From Bacteroidales bacterium (GTDB lineage: Bacteria; Bacteroidota; Bacteroidia; Bacteroidales; UBA932), in contig JAGAIM010000049.1 of the NCBI GenBank assembly GCA_017626555.1, positions 32,028 through 96,027 on the forward strand: a stretch of 64,000 nucleotides of DNA, read 5' to 3'. Position numbers and translations under genes: made by a program. The notes beneath the pieces are model-generated. The model did not search any database and was not told the DNA's origin. It saw only the letters and a list, made by a program, of their open reading frames with translations. Positions 21,193-27,845 of this stretch are shown in pieces (the stretch's first letter is position 1; each line of letters begins with the position of its first letter).

Positions 21193-21242
21193 CCGTTTCT
21201 GGGAAATTTTTCGAAATCAAATATTATTTAACACTATTACTT

Positions 21243-21395
21243 ATGGAATTCAACAACAATTTGACTTGGGGGGGGCAACCCTATGAAACCCCATCTTTAA
21301 ACGTACTCGATGTTCAGGTCGAGGGAGTATTGTGTGAGAGTCTTACTTCTGATCCAGACGATTGGACTCCAGGAAATGATGGCTGGTTTGAATAA
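21243..21395 (+). CDS. Small acidic peptide B (YETP...EGVLCES family) with a G8 tract
   Basis: 50 residues, MEFNNNLTWGGQP followed by the core YETPSLNVLDVQVEGVLCES at residues 14-33. The core aligns without gaps to peptides A and C; LDVQVEG is identical to peptide C. The tail is acidic with two Trp (DDWTPGNDGWFE). It has no signal peptide or helix. A run of eight G (21268-21275) encodes Trp-Gly-Gly just before the core; gain or loss of one G would bring a stop within a few codons and remove the core. A lipoprotein gene starts 30 bp later, and the gap (GTTTAACTTTTAAAAGAGAA) resembles the one after peptide C. Function unknown. Confidence 0.78.
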   Translation: MEFNNNLTWGGQPYETPSLNVLDVQVEGVLCESLTSDPDDWTPGNDGWFE

Positions 21396-21425
21396 TCTGC
21401 TACGGGTTTAACTTTTAAAAGAGAA

Positions 21426-23459
21426 ATGATTATGAAGACAGGAAATAAACTCTTCTGGATGCTCGCTGCGTCTGTTCTTTCTTTTGCAGGATGCGAAATT
21501 GTTGAAGTTAAGGATGCCTTTATTCCAGAAACTGTTGGCTCGACATTCGAACTAGTGGCTGATATCGCTCAGACCAGGACTACTGTAGATCCTGAGGATG
21601 GTTATAAGGTTTCTTGGGAGGAAGGTGATGTGATCTATATGGTGACCGATGACGAAACTTGGGGAAAACCATATGAATCCAGTAGTGTGACGAATATTGA
21701 AACCATAGCAGAATTTGTTTATGGCGATGGCAAATTCACTACAGAGGCTACGATTGATGATGGAGAATATACATTCAACGCTATGTATTGTGCGGCAGAT
21801 AATAAGTCCTGGCACAGGGGAGCAGGGTCAACACATAAACTGAGTGCTGTTCAGAATCAGGATTGTACAAATCCTACTGCTCACATCAAGAATTATGATG
21901 CTCTTGTCGGAACCTTTACTACAACTCTTCCTGTAGAAAATCCACAGAGTGTTGCGATGCATCATATCTATACATTGATGCAGGTGAATGTCGTTAATAA
22001 TACAGGAGCGGCAATCGAAGTTGCAAAGTTTGAGATGACAGTGGGAGGTGCAGATCTTGTTGGAATATTTAATGTTGACGATTTTGCTACTTCAGCGACC
22101 TCTGTGAAGACAGGATATGGTGAGACCATAACAGTCAATGTAAGCAATGGAACAGTCTCAGCCGATGAATCTCTCCCAATTTATTTCGTAGTATCTCCAT
22201 TTACATCCGATGCTGAAAAAGGCATTACCTTTAAAGTTACCGATGCTTCTGGTAATACCTACACAAAGACTGTAAATAAAGCCATCACATTCTCAGCAGG
22301 AACTTATAATACTACTCCATATACTATCACTAAGGCCGACGAAGTGGAAGAAATTGATTATTCGGGAAAATTCGCTGCAGTTGTTTGTAAATCAAATGAA
22401 TATGTTTATTTGACAACCAATGCAAGTGGGAAAAGATTGGCGACAGATGCTTCTGGGGTTTCAAACATTACAGACTATTCGACTACGCTCACTGATTTTA
22501 AGCGAGTTTCACCTGAATATATTTGGTCAATTAATAAGATTGAAGGTTCGTCTTACTATACTATGTGTGCTAATTCTTTATATATAAAAAAGGTTACTAC
22601 GTCTAGTAATTATGCATATACAGATGAGTCGGAAGAAAATGCGGAACCTGTAAAAATTACTTACAATGCAGAGAAAAAGTGCTACATGATAGAAAGCACA
22701 ACTAGTGGTTATGCTGGAAGAAAACTAGCAGTGAATACGACTGAGGCGTATTATGCATTCTATGGAAGTACAACAACGATGCTTACTGATATTATTCTTA
22801 TTCCATATGAAGAAGATACCACTCCAATATTGTCAGTTCCATCTAATATACAATCTGTTGTAGATCAGCAAACAAAAACAATCACAATAACTTGGGATGC
22901 CGTTCCTAATGCTTCAAAGTATGTTGTATTATGTGATGATCTAAAATCTGAGGTCAATGAATCGCAATGCGTCATTAATGTAGCGGAATATGGAATGTAT
23001 ACTGTTACTATAGAGGCCTTTGCTGAAGGATATTACTCTTCTAAATCAGATCCTATTAATGTGGAGGTAGTTGACCCCTCTGTATCTACAACAACGGTTA
23101 CATTTAGCTGTAATGACAGTGATTTTGTTGCAGATACAGATTGTATAAAGGCTACAAATGGTGTAATAATTGTTACTCAAGAAAAGGCAAAAGGGTCAAG
23201 TTTTGATACTAAATATTTAAATCCATTACGATTTTATGCGGCTAATACACTAACTATATCAGGAGCTGTAATAACAAAAATTGAAATTGGGTTTAATGGA
23301 ACTTATAAAGGAGACAATCTAATTAGTGATGTTGGTAGTTTTAATGGGACAATATGGGTTCCAACTGAAAATAATGAATCTGAGACTGTAGTTCTGACAA
23401 ATAATGGAAACTCTCAGACTCGTATAGATTCTATAACTATTACTTATAAAAATAAATAG
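21426..23459 (+). CDS. Fimbrillin-like lipoprotein with C-terminal beta-sandwich domains
   Basis: 677 residues (ATG 21426, or ATG 21432 two codons on). Lipobox LSFAGC places the lipidated Cys near residue 23. The N-terminal third matches the other fimbrillin-like lipoproteins here (TRTTVDPEDG, VSWEEGDVI, AMHHIYTLMQVNV). Residues about 310-460 are of unknown type; about 475-560 look like a fibronectin-III-type domain (ITWDAVPNASKYVV); and the last 120 residues form a beta-rich domain (FYAANTLTISGAVITKIEIG) often seen at the end of Bacteroidales surface lipoproteins. From about 22380 on, the DNA is clearly richer in A/T than the first third, which hints at a mosaic gene. It lacks a nuclease domain, unlike its downstream relatives. 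Confidence 0.8.
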   Translation: MIMKTGNKLFWMLAASVLSFAGCEIVEVKDAFIPETVGSTFELVADIAQTRTTVDPEDGYKVSWEEGDVIYMVTDDETWGKPYESSSVTNIETIAEFVYGDGKFTTEATIDDGEYTFNAMYCAADNKSWHRGAGSTHKLSAVQNQDCTNPTAHIKNYDALVGTFTTTLPVENPQSVAMHHIYTLMQVNVVNNTGAAIEVAKFEMTVGGADLVGIFNVDDFATSATSVKTGYGETITVNVSNGTVSADESLPIYFVVSPFTSDAEKGITFKVTDASGNTYTKTVNKAITFSAGTYNTTPYTITKADEVEEIDYSGKFAAVVCKSNEYVYLTTNASGKRLATDASGVSNITDYSTTLTDFKRVSPEYIWSINKIEGSSYYTMCANSLYIKKVTTSSNYAYTDESEENAEPVKITYNAEKKCYMIESTTSGYAGRKLAVNTTEAYYAFYGSTTTMLTDIILIPYEEDTTPILSVPSNIQSVVDQQTKTITITWDAVPNASKYVVLCDDLKSEVNESQCVINVAEYGMYTVTIEAFAEGYYSSKSDPINVEVVDPSVSTTTVTFSCNDSDFVADTDCIKATNGVIIVTQEKAKGSSFDTKYLNPLRFYAANTLTISGAVITKIEIGFNGTYKGDNLISDVGSFNGTIWVPTENNESETVVLTNNGNSQTRIDSITITYKNK

Positions 23460-23826
23460 TTTAAAATTAATGATTGAATAACTTTTGTGAAAGAATTGAG
23501 AGTAAGATAGTTTTCTATGTGGGAGGGGAAAGGATATGCGCAGACAATCAGGAAATGACACCTTGGCTGTTTTGGGGCTAGGGAATGGCCAAGGTGTAAC
23601 GAAAAAGTGCTCGTGAAGCGTCTTTTCAGCACATCTTGGACGGTTTTGTGTCAATTTCTGTCCAAGATGTCTGATTCGGGCTTGTTCTGATCTGTGATTT
23701 GGACTTGTTCCGATTTGTGATCTAGTTCTGGTGAATGTTGTGTGCGGAAAGTTCACTGGAACTGCCGGATTCTGCCCTTGAAGTCGTGATTCGGGAGGTT
23801 CTGGTGAAGTTCTGGCTGCCAGGATT

Positions 23827-23874
23827 CACTAGAACCTTCGCTAGAACCTTCACTAGAACCTTTGCTAGAACCCT
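23827..23874. repeat. Four tandem 12-bp units (CACTAGAACCTT type)
   Basis: Units CACTAGAACCTT, CGCTAGAACCTT, CACTAGAACCTT and TGCTAGAACCCT follow each other directly. The inverse of the unit occurs just upstream as AGGTTCTGGTGAA, so the region can form hairpins. Confidence 0.8.
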
Positions 23875-23950
23875 TGAAGAGAGACTGTATGAAGGAGACT
23901 GTTTGACGAATATGTTTATATCGGAGGCGCTTTTTGTTGAGACGGCCAGC

Positions 23951-24031
23951 GTCGCCGGAATATACGACCTCCGGCGACTACAGATCAAGCGCTGCGGGTC
24001 GGCTCGGCCAAAGGGCCGTCCTCGCGCTTGA
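23951..24031. repeat. Pair of GC-rich hairpins
   Basis: GTCGCCGGA (23951-23959) pairs with TCCGGCGAC (23970-23978). Six bases later TCAAGCGC (23985-23992) pairs with GCGCTTGA (24024-24031), enclosing an inner CGGCC-AAAG-GGCCG hairpin. It is much richer in G/C than its surroundings and resembles a repetitive extragenic palindrome. Confidence 0.65.
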
Positions 24032-24246
24032 CTGTTGTCCTCCTATCGCACGAATTGTTCTTCATTGAGTTTGGGCGCGGATAATCGGAGTCAACCTGAA
24101 TCAGGAAATGACAGTTCCGATCTGTGATCTGGTTCTGGTGAATGTTGTGTGCGGATATTCATTTGATTTTTATGAAAAACCAACAACTTATTCCACAGAG
24201 TTGCTGAAAATTCTGTACAACTCTATGATAAGCGAAATAAAAATTC

Positions 24247-24254
24247 TAACTTTG
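24247..24254 (+). promoter_or_regulatory. -7 element of peptide cassette C
   Basis: TAACTTTG lies 45 bases before the peptide ATG, a leader length close to that of cassette B. No convincing TTG box is seen upstream. Confidence 0.5.
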
Positions 24255-24299
24255 TGGAATATCACATTTCGACACAGATTCTAGTAACAATAATTAATT

Positions 24300-24455
24300 A
24301 TGACACTTAAACATTTTGATTTATCTCAGAAGGGTTTTTCATACGAGACACCTTCTGTAAGCATTCTCGATGTTCAGGTCGAGGGAATGCTCTGCGAAAG
24401 CGGAATCAGCATCAATGATTGGGAGAACGATGAAGAACTCCTTGATTTTGACTAA
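24300..24455 (+). CDS. Small acidic peptide C (YETP...EGMLCES family)
   Basis: 51 residues, MTLKHFDLSQKGFS followed by the core YETPSVSILDVQVEGMLCES at residues 15-34, aligning without gaps to peptides A and B. The tail is acidic with one Trp (NDWENDEELLDFD). No signal peptide or membrane helix is seen. At the DNA level the stretch for LDVQVEG is almost identical to that of peptide B (CTCGATGTTCAGGTCGAGGG), so B and C are recent relatives. A lipoprotein gene begins 28 bp after its stop. Function unknown. Confidence 0.78.
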   Translation: MTLKHFDLSQKGFSYETPSVSILDVQVEGMLCESGISINDWENDEELLDFD

Positions 24456-24483
24456 AAGTTTAACTCCTTAAAGAAAAGTAACG

Positions 24484-26928
24484 ATGAAAAAGATTTTATT
24501 CGCAATGGGAGTTATGCTGGCAGCCACATTTACTCTCACAAACTGTACAAAGGAACTTCAGAATCCTCAGGACGTAAAGACTCCTTACACTATTTATGCA
24601 AACACAGCAGAGACCAAGACTGCAAACGACGGCCTTTCAACTGTATGGGTTGAAGGCGATGCTCTTAACGTTTTCGCTACTGCTGCAGGTTCGACCGAAT
24701 ATGGAACCAGTTCGAAGTTTACTCTTACAGATGCCGCTTCAGGAAAGTTCGAGACCGATGATCTCAAGGCTGAATTGGCAGCGACCAATGACTGGTATGC
24801 ACTTTATCCATATAGCCAGTATGTAACAACTCCAGCAAGTACAGATGCCGGATATATCTATTTCGGCAATAAAAACGGTCTGACTCAGGAAGAGTATAAC
24901 AGCACAAGCCATCTGTCTGGCAGCACTTGTCCTCTTTACGGAGTGGCTGAAGCCGTTGCCGGCACTGAACTTCCTGCAATTGAAATGCAGCATCTTACTT
25001 CTGTTGTGAAGATCAATGTAACTAATGGAACATCTTCGACATTCGCTATCAAGGATCTTTCATTCACATCTTCAGCAGGTGACATTGTCGGACACTATTT
25101 CGTTGATTTTACACAGGATGCTCCGGTGTTGACACCAAGAACAGGCAATGTATCAAACACGGCATCGCTGACAGTCACAAATCCATCTGACCTTGCTCCA
25201 AGTCAGACTGCTTCATTCTATATCGTAGTAAGACCTTTCACTGCTCCTGCAAATTCTACTCTTACCATCAAGATCGGAAGTGTGGAGAAGACAAAGACTC
25301 TTGCTGAAGAAGTGGTGTTTGCTGCCGGAAAGATCAAAGGTATAAATTATACTCTTAAAGAGGTACCAGTGGAAGTTCCTCCTACAAAGGCAACTGTTGA
25401 AGATTTCCTCGCTGCAGCGGAAGATGATACCTGGTATGAACTTACAGGTACTATTTCAAATCTCACTAATACTACATTCGGAAACTTTGACCTTACAGAT
25501 GCTACAGGAAAAGTATATGTTTATGGCCTGACAAAGACAAAGGTTGCTTCTAACGACAGGTCTTTTGCTTCTATTGGTCTCAAGGAAGGTGATGTGGTGA
25601 CTCTGATCGGAAAGAGGTCTTCTCACAATGGCACACCTCAGGTAGGCGGCCCTGCATATTATGTAAGTCACGTTGCAGGTGAAGAGCCTGAACCAGAGCC
25701 AGGAACAGGTGAACTTACTCATCCGCTTACAAGTAACCTAGTGTGGACACTGGGCGCAAAGGCTTATGAGTCAACTGTTGCTGTAAACGGAAATGAAGCG
25801 GTTGCGGCTTTAAAACTTGGAACAGGCAGTCTGGTTGGAAATGCTACAATTACTATTCCTGCAGGAACGACTAAGGTAGGATTCTATGGTGTAGCCTGGA
25901 ATGGCGCTAAGGGAACGATTACCGCTTCGGCTGAACTCGCAAATGGTGTGTTCTATTCTCAGGATCTTACTGCAAATGCAGGTGCTTCGGGAAGTACATC
26001 TAATTATACAATGACAGCATCTGATTCCGACTATTATGAAATCGATGTGGTGTCAATTCTTGGAGCCGCGGCACCATCAGATATTCCTGTAACAATTTCT
26101 ACAGTAGAGGGAGCGCTGAGAGCGATCATCTGGGGTCTTAACTATTATACTGCTTCCGGAATCGGTGCTGACCAGTCAGGTTCAGAGCCAGAACCAGAAC
26201 CAGAGCCAGAACCAGAACCAACTCCAGGTGCACCGGCATCTCTGATTACTGCGACTGTTGCAGAATTCCTCGCAGCTGCTGAAAGCACTGATACTTGGTA
26301 TAAACTTACAGGTGAGATTGTTAGCATTGCAAAGGCAGATTATGGTAATTTCACAATCAAGGACGAGACCGATGAGGTTTACATTTATGGTATGACAAAT
26401 GGCTGGGTCGGATCAAATGACCAATCTTTCTCAGCAATAGGACTGAAGGTTGGCGATATCGTGACTCTCGGAACACTCAGAGGCTCACATAATGGTACTC
26501 CTCAGGGAGGTGGAAATACTGTTCCGGCATATTATATAAGTCACGTGGAAGGTGAAACTCCAGAGGTGACCGTTGAAGGCTCTGGTACAGAGGCAGACCC
26601 ATATACTGTTGCCGATGTAATTGCTTTGCATAATTCAGGAGCCGCTCCGGCTGATGCTGTTTGGATTGAAGGTGATATTGTCGGTTATTATAATAGTAAT
26701 ACCAGCAAGTTCTGTGCAGGAACAGATGGAGCGGTTGCTTCAAATCTTGCTCTCGGAACCTCTGATGTAAATATTCCAGTACAATTGCCATCTGGAAATA
26801 TTCGTAAGGCATTGAACCTTCTTGATAATCCGGGGAATCTTGGGAAAACAGTGGCTATATGCGGAAAGATTCAAGCATACTTCTCTGTTGCCGGAATTAA
26901 GTCTCCAACAGATTACAAACTGAACTGA
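24484..26928 (+). CDS. Fimbrillin-like lipoprotein with repeated OB-fold domains
   Basis: 814 residues. Lipobox FTLTNC gives a Cys near residue 21. The N-terminal third is fimbrillin-like (TKTANDG, TVWVEGDAL, EMQHLTSVVKINV). It is followed by an OB-fold-like domain (FLAAAEDDTWYELTGTI ... HNGTPQ) at about 295-400, a beta domain, an acidic Pro-Glu linker (EPEPEPEPEPEP), a second copy of the OB-fold (FLAAAESTDTWYKLTGEI ... HNGTPQ) at about 588-700, and a third OB-like segment ending SPTDYKLN. The TGA at 26926-26928 is followed in the same frame by a Gly/Pro linker and a nuclease domain (next entry). Similar OB-fold parts are found with secreted Bacteroidales nucleases. It is 28 bp after peptide C. 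Confidence 0.82.
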   Translation: MKKILFAMGVMLAATFTLTNCTKELQNPQDVKTPYTIYANTAETKTANDGLSTVWVEGDALNVFATAAGSTEYGTSSKFTLTDAASGKFETDDLKAELAATNDWYALYPYSQYVTTPASTDAGYIYFGNKNGLTQEEYNSTSHLSGSTCPLYGVAEAVAGTELPAIEMQHLTSVVKINVTNGTSSTFAIKDLSFTSSAGDIVGHYFVDFTQDAPVLTPRTGNVSNTASLTVTNPSDLAPSQTASFYIVVRPFTAPANSTLTIKIGSVEKTKTLAEEVVFAAGKIKGINYTLKEVPVEVPPTKATVEDFLAAAEDDTWYELTGTISNLTNTTFGNFDLTDATGKVYVYGLTKTKVASNDRSFASIGLKEGDVVTLIGKRSSHNGTPQVGGPAYYVSHVAGEEPEPEPGTGELTHPLTSNLVWTLGAKAYESTVAVNGNEAVAALKLGTGSLVGNATITIPAGTTKVGFYGVAWNGAKGTITASAELANGVFYSQDLTANAGASGSTSNYTMTASDSDYYEIDVVSILGAAAPSDIPVTISTVEGALRAIIWGLNYYTASGIGADQSGSEPEPEPEPEPEPTPGAPASLITATVAEFLAAAESTDTWYKLTGEIVSIAKADYGNFTIKDETDEVYIYGMTNGWVGSNDQSFSAIGLKVGDIVTLGTLRGSHNGTPQGGGNTVPAYYISHVEGETPEVTVEGSGTEADPYTVADVIALHNSGAAPADAVWIEGDIVGYYNSNTSKFCAGTDGAVASNLALGTSDVNIPVQLPSGNIRKALNLLDNPGNLGKTVAICGKIQAYFSVAGIKSPTDYKLN

Positions 26929-26929
26929 A

Positions 26930-26955
26930 ACCCATCCGGCGGAGGCGCCGGGGGT
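26930..26955 (+). promoter_or_regulatory. GC-rich hairpin right after the in-frame TGA
   Basis: ACCC, a bulged AT, then CCGGCG, loop GAGG, CGCCGG and GGGT form a 10-bp stem beginning 1 base after the TGA stop. There is no T-run, so it is not a usual terminator. It could slow ribosomes and favour readthrough, or be a by-product of a Gly-rich linker. Confidence 0.5.
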
Positions 26956-27024
26956 GATGAGCCTACGGAACCAACGGTCCCTGGCGGTGACCCGTATGCT
27001 ACACCAGCCCTGAAAAAGGGCTGG

Positions 27025-27834
27025 TTGGAGTTGCCGGGAGCCCAGGGCAATCAGGAGTACGTGCAGACGACTTATTCCGGAAGTGCGAGGAACTATTCTT
27101 ATAATTATGACAAGGATATGTTCACATCGCTCTGGGTTGCTTATCCTCTCTACGCAAGCGCCATCAACGGAAGCAATTCGGCTGGCTGGAAGAAGGATCC
27201 GAACATTCCTGACCAGTATGAGATCAATCTGGAGAATAACAGTTATCAGGTGAACTATGGAAATACGACCCCTGATGGCTATGACAGTACTAAAGAGTAC
27301 TATGCCCGTGGTCACCAGATACCAAATGCCGACAGGAAGGCGGATGCGACTATGAATTCGCAGACTTATTATCAGACGAATTCGACACCGCAACTTCAGA
27401 ATGGATTCAATGGCGGCATCTGGAGTTCTTTGGAAAATTCTGTCCGTAAGGCGATTCCTTCCAGTGACACTCTTTATGTCGTGACTGGAGCGGCTTTCGA
27501 AAAGGTAGGAGAGACCAAGGCGGTGACTTGGATTCTTCCAAAGGGAGAGGTTGATAAGGGTACAAACAAGAAGTGTCCGGTACCGAACTATTACTGGAAG
27601 GTGCTTATGAAGGTAAAGCGTGACAGTAATGGAAATGTGACTGCGGCCAGTACGATAGGATTCTGGTTTGAGCACAAGATATACAATACATCTTCTGCTA
27701 CAAACTATTCCGTGACTGTCGATCAGATAGAGGAATGGACCGGATTTGATTTCTTTGTGAATCTGCCGGACGATATTGAGAATACTGCTGAGAATAACAG
27801 CGACTGGAATACTTTCTATAATTATAAGATTTAG
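27025..27834 (+). CDS. DNA/RNA non-specific endonuclease domain, separated by TGA from its lipoprotein
   Basis: The frame is open from 26929, directly after the TGA of the lipoprotein gene, and codes a linker (NPSGGGAGGDEPTEPTVPGG) and then this domain. The first possible start, a TTG at 27025, has no ribosome-binding site and lies inside the conserved KKGWLELPG, so independent translation is unlikely; a signal peptide is also missing. The ArgGlyHis motif YARGHQIPNADR (catalytic His at nt 27313-27315) and QTYYQTNSTPQ match the DRGH ... N active site of the NUC family, beta-beta-alpha-metal nucleases. The gene just downstream ends in the same domain (KYGWYELPA, NKGHMLGSAER), joined to its lipoprotein without a stop. 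This is either a nonsense-disrupted gene, a readthrough product or a sequencing error. Confidence 0.7.
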   Translation: MELPGAQGNQEYVQTTYSGSARNYSYNYDKDMFTSLWVAYPLYASAINGSNSAGWKKDPNIPDQYEINLENNSYQVNYGNTTPDGYDSTKEYYARGHQIPNADRKADATMNSQTYYQTNSTPQLQNGFNGGIWSSLENSVRKAIPSSDTLYVVTGAAFEKVGETKAVTWILPKGEVDKGTNKKCPVPNYYWKVLMKVKRDSNGNVTAASTIGFWFEHKIYNTSSATNYSVTVDQIEEWTGFDFFVNLPDDIENTAENNSDWNTFYNYKI

Positions 27835-27845
27835 GAATTGACCTT

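Larger units (their letters stand above)
23460..24299. other. 840-bp non-coding stretch full of short repeats
   Basis: No gene is supported. A motif GTTCTrGTGAA occurs repeatedly on both strands: plus strand at about 23716, 23797 and 24131, and inverted in a 12-bp tandem array at 23827-23874. A segment of about 40 bp, CGATTTGTGATCTAGTTC and onward to GTTGTGTGCGGA, at about 23710-23749 returns with few changes at about 24116-24155, and CAATCAGGAAATGACA near 23545 returns in near-identical form near 24098. The stretch looks like decayed or recombining intergenic DNA between cassettes B and C. Confidence 0.6.

Noticed and set aside
23827-23874. Possible CRISPR array
   Set aside because: The units are 12 bp and contiguous without spacers, and no cas gene is present.
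23735-24031. 98-codon open frame on the plus strand in the repeat-rich gap
   Set aside because: It starts at TTG without a ribosome-binding site, runs through the 12-bp tandem array (giving a TRTFARTFTRTFART pattern) and the hairpin pair, and has no family resemblance.
21243-24455. Classical RiPP gene cluster around peptides B and C
   Set aside because: No radical SAM/SPASM, ATP-grasp, lanthionine or YcaO enzyme and no peptidase-ABC exporter is nearby; a modified product is not excluded if enzymes are encoded elsewhere.
26926-26928. TGA read as selenocysteine
   Set aside because: The hairpin after it lacks the usual bacterial SECIS loop, the site is in a flexible linker with no redox role, and no selenocysteine genes are in the window.
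26740-27675. 311-codon minus-strand frame across the TGA junction and nuclease
   Set aside because: The sense strand encodes a clear nuclease domain with catalytic motifs; the antisense product shows nothing recognisable.
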